From Candidatus Dojkabacteria bacterium (lineage in GTDB: Bacteria > Patescibacteriota > Dojkabacteria > GCA-002793355), in contig WFZK01000006.1 of assembly GCA_015489595.1 (NCBI GenBank), forward strand, positions 1 through 36,114: 36,114 nt of DNA. The letters are read 5' to 3'. The position numbers and the translations under genes were made by a program. Below, piece after piece: positions 26,511-36,111 of this stretch (positions within the stretch are counted from its first letter, which is position 1; the number at the start of each line of letters is the position of its first letter). The notes under the pieces were generated by a model that had not been told where the DNA came from, did not search any database, and saw only the letters and a list, made by a program, of their open reading frames with translations.

Positions 26511-29480
26511 ATGCAAGATTTTATAAAGATCCGAGGGGCGCGTGAGCACAATCTAAAAAACATTAATCTTGACCTGCCGAAGGGCAAGTACATTGTTTTT
26601 AGCGGCCTCTCCGGATCGGGTAAAAGTACGCTGGCTATGGATGTTATTTATGCAGAAGGCCAGCGTAGGTATTTAGAGAGCCTATCAAGTTACGCAAGAC
26701 AATTTTTAGGAGAGCTAAAAAAGCCAGATGTGGATAGAATCGAAGGGCTGTCTCCTGCTATAGCTATTGATCAGAAAACTGCTTCGCATAATCCGCGTTC
26801 AACTGTAGGCACTGTTACTGAGATTTATGACTACCTAAGATTGTTATATGCTAGGATCGGTGTGCCTCACTGTCCTTCGTGTGGGCGAGAACTTACACGC
26901 CAGACTGTAGATCAGATTGTTGATAGCATATTAAAAAAGATTGAGGACTTCTACAGATCTTCTGCATACAAACAGTTTTGGGACTACGGATTCAGAGCCG
27001 CAATTGTGGCGCCTGTGGTTATAGGCCGCAAGGGCAGGTTTGAGCCCCTTTTTGTGAACTTAAGAAAGCAGGGTTGGTATTTGGTTTATGTTGATGGGGT
27101 TTTGTATGATCTTAAGCTAGGACTTCCACCGCTTGATAAGAACGTTAAACATACTATTTATGTTGTAGTGGATTTTTTGATAGCTGGGCAAAAAGACGAT
27201 GTTCGCTCAAGAGTGTTTCAGGCGGTGGATCAGGCTAGGAGTCTGGAGCCTAAACTGGTAAAGCTATTAATTTTCTTAAACAAGGAGAGTAAGCTCCCGC
27301 GTGAGCTTGGAGATTTTGTCGAGCAGAAGGATTTTAGCACTGCCCTTTATTGTCCGGTGTGTGATATCTCTTTAAGAGATTTCGAGCCAAGAGACTTCTC
27401 GTTTAACTCGCCTTATGGCGCCTGTGAGGCATGCAATGGACTAGGAATAATAAAAAAGATAGATGAAAACCTTTTGCTTGATAAAGAAAAAAGCGTCTCA
27501 GAAGGAGGAATTTTGCCGCTTCGGAGCTTTTATGATAGGGATTCTTTTCTAAAGCAGCTTTTGCTTAAGGTCTGTGAACGACACAAGATTCCCTGCGGAG
27601 TGCCTTTAAAGCATCTGACGAGAAAAAAGCTGGATATTTTGCTCTACGGAGATTCACAGCCTTATGAGGTCGTTTACTACTCCTCAAAAGACGGTTCAAA
27701 ACGCATTGTGGAGACCAGGTGGGAGGGGATAGCAAACAACCTTGAGAGAAGATATAAAGAAACCCAGTCCGAATTTATTAGGTCGGAGATCGAGAAGTAT
27801 ATGTCAAGCGTCACCTGTGATGTGTGTGGCGGGGCGCGCTTAAAGCGCGCCCCGCTTGCTGTTACAGTGGGAGGGCTTAATATTTACGAGCTAACTACGC
27901 TTTCTGTATCGGATTTTATTGAATTTTTAAATTCGCTGGAATCGCAGCTGTCTGATAAAGAGAAGCAGATTGCAACCCCAATAATCAAGGAGATAAAAAC
28001 CAGGGCTGAGTTTTTAAAAGACGTAGGGCTATCATATTTAACCCTGGCAAGGAGCGCTAATACTTTATCAGGAGGTGAAGCGCAGCGCATAAGACTAGCG
28101 AGCCAGATCGGCACTGGTTTAACAAACGTAATCTACGTGCTAGATGAGCCTTCTATCGGTCTCCATGCCCGTGATCAGCGTAGGCTTATAGATACCCTAA
28201 AGAAGTTGAGAGATCTTAACAATACCGTAATTGTAGTAGAGCATGACATGGATACCATTCTTAATGCTGATTGGGTTGTTGATTTTGGCCCGGGGGCAGG
28301 CGAAAAAGGTGGTGAAGTTGTAGCACAAGGGACTCCTGCTCAGATAATGAAGGATCCTGCCTCAGTTACAGGGCCTTATCTTAGCGGTAAAAAGAGTGTA
28401 GCTAAAAATGTAAAAAGGGGAACAAAAAGACTGGAAGAGGAGCTAAAAAAGAAAAATCTGCTCGTCAAATCAGAAAATCGTGGTTTCATCGAGCTAAGAG
28501 GTGCAAAAACACATAACCTTAAAGATATCACAGTAAAATTCCCTTTAGGAAAGTTCATATGCGTTACAGGAGTTTCAGGATCAGGTAAAAGTTCTTTAGT
28601 AGTTGAGACCCTCTATCCAGCCCTAAAGAAGTCCCTAGGGCAAAGGGTTTCAGCTGTAAACGCCAAGTATAAAAGCGTTTTTATTTCAGAGCAGATAGAT
28701 AAGGTGATATTCATAGATCAGTCGCCAATAGGTAGAACTCCGCGTAGCAATCCAGCCACGTATACCAAGGTCTTCGATGATATAAGAAGTCTTTTTGCTC
28801 AAACAGAAGAGGCCCGTTTGCGTGGATACCGCCCAGGAAGGTTTAGTTTTAATGTGCCGGGTGGAAGGTGCGAGGCCTGTCGCGGCGAAGGCCAAATAAA
28901 GATAGAGATGCAATTTATGCCAGATATCTACATAGAGTGCGATGTGTGTCGAGGTAAAAGGTATACTTCTGAGGTTCTAGAGGTTAAATACAAGGGCAAG
29001 AGCATAGCAGATGTCTTAGACATGAGTGTTGATACAGCCTTAGGATTTTTTGGCCACATTCCATATATTAAGCGCAAGTTGCAGGTTCTTTCTGATGTAG
29101 GTCTTGGTTATATTAAGCTAGGACAGCCGGCTCCTACCTTATCTGGAGGTGAAGCTCAGAGGGTTAAGCTTGCAGCAGAGCTTAACAAGAGGGCAACCGG
29201 CAAAACAGTCTACATCTTAGATGAGCCTACTACGGGACTTCATTTTGCAGACATTGAAAGGCTCATCGTGGTCTTAAAAAGACTGGTGTTATTAGGCAAC
29301 ACCGTTATAGTTATAGAGCATAACCTTGATTTTATAGCTCAAGCTGATCACATAGTTGATCTGGGCCCAGAAGGAGGGGAGCAAGGCGGTCAGATAGTAT
29401 GTGAGGGAGATGTAGAGACGCTTTCTAAGTGTAACAAAGGATATACGGGCAAGTTCCTAGCTGAACATTTAGGGCTATGA
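26511..29480 (+). CDS. uvrA: Excinuclease ABC subunit UvrA
   Basis: [35 protein letters not shown]; two ABC signatures [12 protein letters not shown] / [12 protein letters not shown]; zinc modules CPSCGRE..., [14 protein letters not shown]...CDVCRGKRY. Confidence 0.98.
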   Translation: MQDFIKIRGAREHNLKNINLDLPKGKYIVFSGLSGSGKSTLAMDVIYAEGQRRYLESLSSYARQFLGELKKPDVDRIEGLSPAIAIDQKTASHNPRSTVGTVTEIYDYLRLLYARIGVPHCPSCGRELTRQTVDQIVDSILKKIEDFYRSSAYKQFWDYGFRAAIVAPVVIGRKGRFEPLFVNLRKQGWYLVYVDGVLYDLKLGLPPLDKNVKHTIYVVVDFLIAGQKDDVRSRVFQAVDQARSLEPKLVKLLIFLNKESKLPRELGDFVEQKDFSTALYCPVCDISLRDFEPRDFSFNSPYGACEACNGLGIIKKIDENLLLDKEKSVSEGGILPLRSFYDRDSFLKQLLLKVCERHKIPCGVPLKHLTRKKLDILLYGDSQPYEVVYYSSKDGSKRIVETRWEGIANNLERRYKETQSEFIRSEIEKYMSSVTCDVCGGARLKRAPLAVTVGGLNIYELTTLSVSDFIEFLNSLESQLSDKEKQIATPIIKEIKTRAEFLKDVGLSYLTLARSANTLSGGEAQRIRLASQIGTGLTNVIYVLDEPSIGLHARDQRRLIDTLKKLRDLNNTVIVVEHDMDTILNADWVVDFGPGAGEKGGEVVAQGTPAQIMKDPASVTGPYLSGKKSVAKNVKRGTKRLEEELKKKNLLVKSENRGFIELRGAKTHNLKDITVKFPLGKFICVTGVSGSGKSSLVVETLYPALKKSLGQRVSAVNAKYKSVFISEQIDKVIFIDQSPIGRTPRSNPATYTKVFDDIRSLFAQTEEARLRGYRPGRFSFNVPGGRCEACRGEGQIKIEMQFMPDIYIECDVCRGKRYTSEVLEVKYKGKSIADVLDMSVDTALGFFGHIPYIKRKLQVLSDVGLGYIKLGQPAPTLSGGEAQRVKLAAELNKRATGKTVYILDEPTTGLHFADIERLIVVLKRLVLLGNTVIVIEHNLDFIAQADHIVDLGPEGGEQGGQIVCEGDVETLSKCNKGYTGKFLAEHLGL

Positions 29481-30931
29481 TAGAGTCTCGGATCTTTAAG
29501 CTAGATAATATCAACCCATCTGAAGATTTACCCAAACATCCTGGAGTTTATATCTTTATGGACAAAAGCTATAAGCCACTCTACATAGGCAAAGCGAAAA
29601 ATCTTAAAGCTAGGGTTTCGGGGTATTTTGCTAGAAATCTTTTGCATCCAAAGACAGCCAGGATGGTGGAGTCCTCTGAGTATCTAAAAATCATTCCGAC
29701 CGCAAGTGAAGTTGAAGCCTTTTTGCTTGAGGCTGATCTGATTAAAAAATTTAAGCCTAAGTACAATGTAGATTTAAAGGACGATAAGAGCTATGTTCAC
29801 ATTATTTGGGAAAAGATAAACGTAGATGCGCCCTCTAATAAAACAGACACAGGAGAGTCAATATCATCGCTTAAGCAAGACGCTTTAAAAGAGCGCTCCA
29901 AGCAAAATCAGGTTTTAGACAAGGTTTTTGTAGGCAGACTTACTAAACTAAGAAGCAAGCGTAAAGTAAAGGCTATAGGGCCATTTGTAGAGGCTAAGGT
30001 CACAAAGCAGGTTTTAAGGGCTCTTCGTAGAGTGTTTCCATTTGCCACCTGTTCTAAGACTAAGTTTTTAGAGCACAAAAAACTAGGTAGGCCATGTCTT
30101 TATGGGCAGATTGGGCTTTGTCCAGCTCCTTGCACTGATCCGCAGGCGTTTAAAACCAATCGAGATAATATAAGGCGGCTTTTTAGGTTTATTTTAAAAG
30201 GCACAGATCGTTACACTGCAGAGGTTGAAAAGAAGATGCGTGCTCTTGCCCGTCAGGAGCGTTTTGAAGAGGCCTTACAACTTCGAGATCATTTAGATAA
30301 GCTTAAAAGTCTTGAATTGGCGTATGTATTGCCTTCAGAGTATGAAGAAAATCCCAATCTCATCGTAGATATCCGAGAGGCTAGAGTTGCCCAGATTTTA
30401 GAGCTTTTTAAGCTAAAGAAAACAAAACATCTTAGGATAGAATGTTATGATATCTCCAATCTTATGGGAGAATGGGCCACCGGAAGCATGGTGGTATCTA
30501 TAGACGGCCAGCTAGAACCTAGTGAATATAGGAGATTCCGCATCAAATTTACCAAGGGCATCACTGACTTTGGAATGATGGCAGAGGTTATAAAAAGGCG
30601 TATCAAGAAAGATTGGCCTAAGCCAAATATTATGCTAATAGACGGGGGGAAAGGGCAAGTAAGTAGCGTACTAAGGGCGATACAGGGGACAGAGTTTGAA
30701 AATGTTTTAGTTGTGGGAATATTTAAACCTAATGATTTTTTCGTGGTAAATCTAGAGAATTTTAAAAAGGCTACCGGCAAAAAACTTGCAGGGACGGGTC
30801 TCGCCACAGGCTGGCAGGTTATTGTTCCTAAAAAGAGAAATCTGGGTTGGGAGCACTTAAGGGAATTAAGAGATGAAGCTCACCGCACTGCTAAGGGGTA
30901 TCATAAGAAGTTAAGAAGTGTTAGGAGCTAG
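29477..30931 (+). CDS. uvrC: Excinuclease ABC subunit UvrC (short form)
   Basis: GIY-YIG domain HPGVYIFMDKSYKPLYIGKAKNLKARVSGYF; UVR motif; RNase H-like domain CYDISNLMGEWATGSMV, LIDGGKGQ, DEAHRTAKGYHKKLRS. ATGA overlap with the uvrA stop. Confidence 0.96.
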   Translation: MIESRIFKLDNINPSEDLPKHPGVYIFMDKSYKPLYIGKAKNLKARVSGYFARNLLHPKTARMVESSEYLKIIPTASEVEAFLLEADLIKKFKPKYNVDLKDDKSYVHIIWEKINVDAPSNKTDTGESISSLKQDALKERSKQNQVLDKVFVGRLTKLRSKRKVKAIGPFVEAKVTKQVLRALRRVFPFATCSKTKFLEHKKLGRPCLYGQIGLCPAPCTDPQAFKTNRDNIRRLFRFILKGTDRYTAEVEKKMRALARQERFEEALQLRDHLDKLKSLELAYVLPSEYEENPNLIVDIREARVAQILELFKLKKTKHLRIECYDISNLMGEWATGSMVVSIDGQLEPSEYRRFRIKFTKGITDFGMMAEVIKRRIKKDWPKPNIMLIDGGKGQVSSVLRAIQGTEFENVLVVGIFKPNDFFVVNLENFKKATGKKLAGTGLATGWQVIVPKKRNLGWEHLRELRDEAHRTAKGYHKKLRSVRS

Positions 30932-31044
30932 AGTTTTTGGGAGAAATCGTGTTGCCTGGTTTGTATATGGGGCATGGTACAAAATGTGGGATTTATTGGT
31001 TATCCTGGGAGGGTTGGGTTTGGTCTGGGGAATCCTAAAGAAGC

Positions 31045-31107
31045 GCTCCACAAAATTGTATGATTTTGTGGAGCATGACTCCATAAAATTTGCAGATTTT
31101 ATGGAGT
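31045..31107. promoter_or_regulatory. Two tandem perfect 12-bp hairpins upstream of DUF4143 ATPase paralog 2
   Basis: GCTCCACAAAAT-tgtatg-ATTTTGTGGAGC then ACTCCATAAAAT-ttgcag-ATTTTATGGAGT. Confidence 0.85.
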
Positions 31108-31112
31108 TATAT

Positions 31113-31118
31113 TATAAT
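31113..31118 (+). promoter_or_regulatory. -10 TATAAT, 5 nt before ATG 31124
   Basis: TATAATTCAACATG. Confidence 0.7.
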
Positions 31119-31123
31119 TCAAC

Positions 31124-32287
31124 ATGTCAGTCGCAGCAGATTTCGTGCCAAGAATCTACACTAATTTGGGTAACTACTTCGGAGGCAGGAAAGTATTAGT
31201 TTTGTACGGTCCTAGACGAGTTGGGAAGACAACCCTCGTTAGGCATTTTTTAAAGTCCCTAAAAGGGGGTCAAAAGAGAAGATTTTACCCATATAAGTAC
31301 GTGTCTGGCGATGAGCTAGAAGTTCAGGAGGTTTTATCAAGACCGGTGTTAGAGAATCTTATTGAGTTTTGTGAAGGAGCCAAACTCCTGGTTGTGGACG
31401 AGGCTCAACGGATCCCTAATATCGGATGGAGCATTAAACTGCTGGTGGACAGCGAGAAGGACATTCACGTAATTCTGACAGGGTCATCGAGTTTCAATTT
31501 AGCAGGACAGGTAGGTGAGCCTTTAACAGGGCGTAAGTTTACCTTGACTTTGTATCCCCTTTCGGTTTTAGAGCTTCGTAGGCACTTCGGAGCTTACTGG
31601 GTTAAGAGGAATTTGGAGAAACTTCTAGTATTTGGTAGTTATCCTGAGGTGTTATTGGCCTCATCTATCTCTCAGAAACGGAGGATTTTGGAGGACCTCG
31701 TAAATTCTTATCTTCTTAAGGATATCTTAGAACTAGAAAAGGTTAAGTCTTCGAACGTTCTTGTTCAACTTCTTAGACTCTTGGCCTTTCAAGTTGGAAG
31801 TGAAGTCTCGTACAATGAGCTTGCGTCTAGCTTAAAAATTGATGTAAAAACCGTGGCAAGATATTTGGATCTTTTGGAGCAAACCTTTGTTATATTTAGA
31901 CTTTATGGTTATTCTCGGAATTTAAGAAAAGAGATAGTTAAAAAGCAGAAGTATTACTTCTACGATCTCGGTATAAGAAATGCGATTATAGCTAATACAA
32001 ATCCTACAGATATACGAAATGATGTTGGGGCTCTCTGGGAGAATTTTCTTGCCGTAGAACGCATAAAAAAACAGCACTATACTTCCATCTATGCCAACAA
32101 CTATTTCTGGAGAACGTGGGACAGGAGGGAAATAGATTGGATAGAAGAGCGCGAAGGTAAGCTTTTCGCATACGAATTTAAGTATTCTCCAGAGGCTAAG
32201 GTAAGTTTTACGGCTTTTTTAGAGACTTATCCTGAGGCTAAAACAAAAGTAATTACCCCTGATAATTTTCTGGAGTTTGTAGGTTAG
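31124..32287 (+). CDS. AAA ATPase with DUF4143-like C-terminus (paralog 2)
   Basis: VLYGPRRVGKTTLVRHF; LLVVDEAQRIPNIG; GSEVSYNELASSLKIDVKTVARYLDLL; EIDWIEEREGKLFAYEFKYSPEA. Collinear paralog of 10192-11337. Confidence 0.88.
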   Translation: MSVAADFVPRIYTNLGNYFGGRKVLVLYGPRRVGKTTLVRHFLKSLKGGQKRRFYPYKYVSGDELEVQEVLSRPVLENLIEFCEGAKLLVVDEAQRIPNIGWSIKLLVDSEKDIHVILTGSSSFNLAGQVGEPLTGRKFTLTLYPLSVLELRRHFGAYWVKRNLEKLLVFGSYPEVLLASSISQKRRILEDLVNSYLLKDILELEKVKSSNVLVQLLRLLAFQVGSEVSYNELASSLKIDVKTVARYLDLLEQTFVIFRLYGYSRNLRKEIVKKQKYYFYDLGIRNAIIANTNPTDIRNDVGALWENFLAVERIKKQHYTSIYANNYFWRTWDRREIDWIEEREGKLFAYEFKYSPEAKVSFTAFLETYPEAKTKVITPDNFLEFVG

Positions 32288-32297
32288 TGTAGTCCTA

Positions 32298-32336
32298 AGG
32301 GGGGAATTTTGCCCCACTTTTGGTGTTATCCCCCCA
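32298..32336. repeat. G6/C6 hairpin, degenerate family member or terminator
   Basis: AAGGGGGGAATTTTGCCCCACTTTTGGTGTTATCCCCCCATT between paralog 2 and the PEGA gene. Confidence 0.5.
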
Positions 32337-32343
32337 TTTCATA

Positions 32344-32349
32344 TATAAT
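32344..32349 (+). promoter_or_regulatory. -10 TATAAT, 5 nt before ATG 32355
   Basis: TATAATAGATTATG. Confidence 0.7.
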
Positions 32350-32354
32350 AGATT

Positions 32355-33131
32355 ATGGCTGTAAAGTATTTACGCGCAAACAATCGGTATAAACCTTCGA
32401 TTTTTGATAAGTTCCTTAGAATTTTCAGAAAAAAGAGTCCGGTCGTTTTAGAAGAGCTAGATACCAGACCTGGAGAGTCTGTTCCTGTGGGTAAAAAGCT
32501 TGCAAAAATCTTTGGAAGCTTTGGCGGCCTTGCCCTAAAGATTCTTCTTGTTGTCTCACTGGTCGGAGTTACAGTTGCTCTAGCTTATCTGGATATTCCT
32601 TTTAAGTATCTAAGACACGTAAGTAACAACGTGCTTGCGCCTGCGTCGTTGGTTGTAAATACTGAGTTCACTAAGGCGTCAGTTTACCTAAATAGCGAGT
32701 CTTTAGGCCAAACTCCCTTGCAAGTAAAGAGCATTGGGGCAGGTGAATATACCCTTACTCTCAAGCCGGAGTTTAAATTTGTGGAGCCTCTCAGCGTTCC
32801 TATTAAGCTTATAGGACATAGAACCACTGTTGTAAGAGCTCAGCTCGGGCCTAGTGAAAGAACTAGTAGTTACATAATTGTATACTCCTACCCTAAAGAA
32901 GGAGTAGATCTTGTAGTAAAGACTGTTTATCCTGGAGCGCACGTGCTCGTAGATGATAATGAGGTTGGAGTAACTCCACTTATTTTAAAACAACTAAATC
33001 GGGGCAAGCATACGATCCAGCTCAAAAGAGAGGGGTTCAGGCCTATAAAAGTAGAGATAGAGAAGCCCAAGACTGATACAGTAAGCATTAAAGCTAAGAT
33101 GTATGAATACGTTTTAAATGCGAATAAGTGA
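32355..33131 (+). CDS. PEGA-domain membrane protein
   Basis: One TM segment, then two PEGA-like units (ASVYLNSESLGQTPLQVKSIGAGEYTLTLK; AHVLVDDNEVGVTPLILKQLNRGKHTIQLKREGF). Confidence 0.82.
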   Translation: MAVKYLRANNRYKPSIFDKFLRIFRKKSPVVLEELDTRPGESVPVGKKLAKIFGSFGGLALKILLVVSLVGVTVALAYLDIPFKYLRHVSNNVLAPASLVVNTEFTKASVYLNSESLGQTPLQVKSIGAGEYTLTLKPEFKFVEPLSVPIKLIGHRTTVVRAQLGPSERTSSYIIVYSYPKEGVDLVVKTVYPGAHVLVDDNEVGVTPLILKQLNRGKHTIQLKREGFRPIKVEIEKPKTDTVSIKAKMYEYVLNANK

Positions 33132-36111
33132 ATTTACACGTACAAACAAGCCGGTTGTTATATTGGTTAACATAACTAACCCTTTGGCAATTAATCTTAT
33201 CAAAGTGCTTTTAGAGCAAGAGACAAGGGTAGTTGCCTTTGATCATTTAACACCGAATGTAAAAGAGTTGGTAAAAAAGGTAAAGCACGAGAATTTTTTG
33301 TTTGTAGATATAAACACTGCCAGCAATAGCCTTGAGCGTTTCTACAGGGTAGATTATGTTTATGACTTTATTTATCACCTAGTGGTCGGCTCTAATTATC
33401 CGTATGCAGATCCTGAAGAGTTTGTAGTTAATAAGTTAACGAACAGAGAGTTTGTAAAGCAGAGCGATTTAACAGATATGTTTCTTAAGGCTGCTGTCGA
33501 GTTTAATGCAAAATACACACTGATTACTCCAGGCTATTTAGGTCAGCTTCTTAAGAAACCCAGTGAGCACAACCTGCAGCTTTTCAGATACGCTGAGTCT
33601 CTATTTTCTGAGTACTTCACTCGTTCTAAATTTAATGGAAGAATCGTACGGGTAGCAGAGATCTTGGGCGCTGAGATGGATCTTAGCGTACCTACATTTG
33701 TAACTAGGCTGCTCCGAGAGGTGGTGCTTAAAGATACAGTGACTATCTTGGGGGAGGGGCTTCAGAACAACTATGTTGTTGACATTCATGATGCTACTTA
33801 TGGTCTGCTTAAGGCAAGCTTTAGTCGTAAGGTTGTGGGCAAGACCGTGCACCTTGCCTCCCCTAATCCGGTTACAACTCTAAGCCTAGCTTATACAGTG
33901 CTTGAGCTGACTGCTGATGAGAAGAAGGTTGAGTTTGTAGACGTTGAAGAATCAGGCTATGATTTGTCGCATCAGGCCTCTTTGGCAGAGGCTTCGGCAG
34001 CTACTCCACTTGTTAGATTCGGTTGGGAGCCTAAGATACCTCTTGAAGAGAGTTTGAAGAACACCCTATCTTATGTAGCCAATAAGTTTAATACGGTTTG
34101 GCATACTGCTGACATTAAAGAGCCTCAGATTTCAGAAAAAGATCAGGGAGAAACTGCAGAAGATTTAGTTCCAGGAGCAAAGTATAAAGAGATGACAAGC
34201 TGGCATCAGAAACTGTTTTGGGGCGCTGTCTATTGGCTTTATATGCTATTTGTAAGGATTCCGGTAAGGATGCTTCTAGGGGTTGGAGAGTTGCCATATA
34301 AAGTTACCTCGAAACAGTTTATTCTAGGGGTTGTAAAGCTCGTATTGATAATCGCCCTTGTATTTTTAGCTTTGCCGTATGTTCAGATGGGGATTGCGGG
34401 TCTGGATATGTGGTACAGATATTCTCAGTTTAGAGGAGCGTACAGAAACTACGACGCTGATGGCATGACTAAAAATCTAAAGATAATTGCTGCTGATATA
34501 AGGCGGCTTGATAGGGCCTATGGTGATGTTTCATATCTTAGACATCTTGGGCTTAAAGATTATTATGACAATACTGGTTTAGTAATAAAAGCTTTAGGTC
34601 ACGAGGCTTTAAGTCTTGATAAATTTGTTTCCTCTGCGGCTCCTTTAATCGGATACATAAAGCAGCTGAAAGTAATTGATATTAATAATCCGGCAGGACA
34701 ATCTCAAGCTCAGTATTTTAAATATGTTGATGCTGTAGCTAAAAAACATTTCCTAGCATCAGATGCATATCAGGATCATGCAGTGGCTCAGGCACTTCTT
34801 ACACAAGTGAAGGTAAGCATTTATCCCAAGCCGGTTCGCAGGTGGCTTTACAAAATAAAAGACGCCACGGCAAGCTACGATAAGATTCTGCGGCCTTATA
34901 AAGATATATATCCGTACATTCCATATCTTATGGGCTACAGACAGAGGGTAAATTATGTGATTCTAATGCAGAACAATTACGAGCTAAGGTCTACAGGAGG
35001 TTTTTTAACAAGCTATGCGATCGTTGGCATAGAAAATGGTGCTGTTAAGGAATTTACAGTTGATGATGTCTACAACGTAGATGGCCAATTCAGTGGTTTA
35101 GATGCACCAGCAGAGATGAAGCAATATTTAGATTACTCTAAAATTAAGCTATCTTTAGCTAATTGGGAGCCTGAGCTTCCTACAGTTGCGAGGAGAGTAA
35201 GCAAAATTTTAGCAGCGACAGAAAAGGCTAGCCATTCGGATATATTTGTAACAGTTAACTTCTCTTTGCTAGAGCAGCTTCTAAGAATCACTGGGCCTGT
35301 ATATGTGGCCGGTTTTGGGAATGTGTCGTCTGAGAACCTCTTTTCTCTAATGGTTAAGACCCACCAGAAGGCAAAGCCAGGCACTAGCGAAAAGGTAAGT
35401 GTTGTTTCAAAACTTATCCCGCCGCTTATTACCAAACTTCAGAGATCTAAAGCTTCAACAAAGATACAGTTAATAGATGTTTTAAGAGACGCAATAAGAG
35501 CGCACGACGTTCAGATCTATACAGTAAACTCTTATCTAAATGAGCTACTCGCGGCCAAGAATGCGTATTACCATTTTGATAATCGAAATTTTGTCAGTCT
35601 AATAGACTACAACTACGGAGGCAACAAGGCGGATAAATTCATTAAAAGATCGGCCGAAATTATATACGACGCAGACAAAAAAGAGCTTACCTTTAATGTC
35701 ACTTATACAAACACGTCTAAAAGCAAGTATTATCCAGAGGGAGATTACAAAGACTTGGTTAGAGTATTTTATCCGGCCAGTTTTAAGCTTGACCATGTAG
35801 AGGGATTAGAACAAAGTGCAGAGTATAGGTACAACAGTAAAGTTTCGTACGTAATAGGTAAGATGCTGGTACGTATAGGAGGCAAGCACGTTTTGCGTTT
35901 AAGATTCAAAACCGACGATTTGGCCGGGAAGAAGTTCTGGATCCTAAAGCAGCCTGGAGCTTTGTTAGATCTCGTTGTAAACATCACTGATAAAAGTGGC
36001 CAGATTAAGCCTGAGGCGATGCAGGCTCAAGGCTTTAATCTAAGCGGCTGGACATGGGTAAGGTTTTATAAGTTAGATAGAGATATTGCTGTCGAGCTGC
36101 AGAAGAAGTGA
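33118..36111 (+). CDS. SDR/epimerase-like N-terminus fused through TM segment(s) to DUF4012
   Basis: N-terminal NAD(P)-binding epimerase-like region (PVVILVNITNPLAINLIKVLLEQETRVVAFD; VVDIHDATYGLLKASFSRKVVGKTVHLASPNPVT); TM near FILGVVKLVLIIALVFLALPYV; DUF4012 hallmark VILMQNNYELRSTGGFLTSYAIVGIENG. Start overlaps the PEGA gene stop by 14 nt. Confidence 0.85.
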   Translation: MRISEFTRTNKPVVILVNITNPLAINLIKVLLEQETRVVAFDHLTPNVKELVKKVKHENFLFVDINTASNSLERFYRVDYVYDFIYHLVVGSNYPYADPEEFVVNKLTNREFVKQSDLTDMFLKAAVEFNAKYTLITPGYLGQLLKKPSEHNLQLFRYAESLFSEYFTRSKFNGRIVRVAEILGAEMDLSVPTFVTRLLREVVLKDTVTILGEGLQNNYVVDIHDATYGLLKASFSRKVVGKTVHLASPNPVTTLSLAYTVLELTADEKKVEFVDVEESGYDLSHQASLAEASAATPLVRFGWEPKIPLEESLKNTLSYVANKFNTVWHTADIKEPQISEKDQGETAEDLVPGAKYKEMTSWHQKLFWGAVYWLYMLFVRIPVRMLLGVGELPYKVTSKQFILGVVKLVLIIALVFLALPYVQMGIAGLDMWYRYSQFRGAYRNYDADGMTKNLKIIAADIRRLDRAYGDVSYLRHLGLKDYYDNTGLVIKALGHEALSLDKFVSSAAPLIGYIKQLKVIDINNPAGQSQAQYFKYVDAVAKKHFLASDAYQDHAVAQALLTQVKVSIYPKPVRRWLYKIKDATASYDKILRPYKDIYPYIPYLMGYRQRVNYVILMQNNYELRSTGGFLTSYAIVGIENGAVKEFTVDDVYNVDGQFSGLDAPAEMKQYLDYSKIKLSLANWEPELPTVARRVSKILAATEKASHSDIFVTVNFSLLEQLLRITGPVYVAGFGNVSSENLFSLMVKTHQKAKPGTSEKVSVVSKLIPPLITKLQRSKASTKIQLIDVLRDAIRAHDVQIYTVNSYLNELLAAKNAYYHFDNRNFVSLIDYNYGGNKADKFIKRSAEIIYDADKKELTFNVTYTNTSKSKYYPEGDYKDLVRVFYPASFKLDHVEGLEQSAEYRYNSKVSYVIGKMLVRIGGKHVLRLRFKTDDLAGKKFWILKQPGALLDLVVNITDKSGQIKPEAMQAQGFNLSGWTWVRFYKLDRDIAVELQKK

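Noticed and set aside
30918-31199. ORF after uvrC as a frameshifted UvrC C-terminus
   Set aside because: Sequence (MLGARVFGRNRVAWFVYGAWYKMWDLL...) has no HhH signature and ends in the hairpin region and start of paralog 2.
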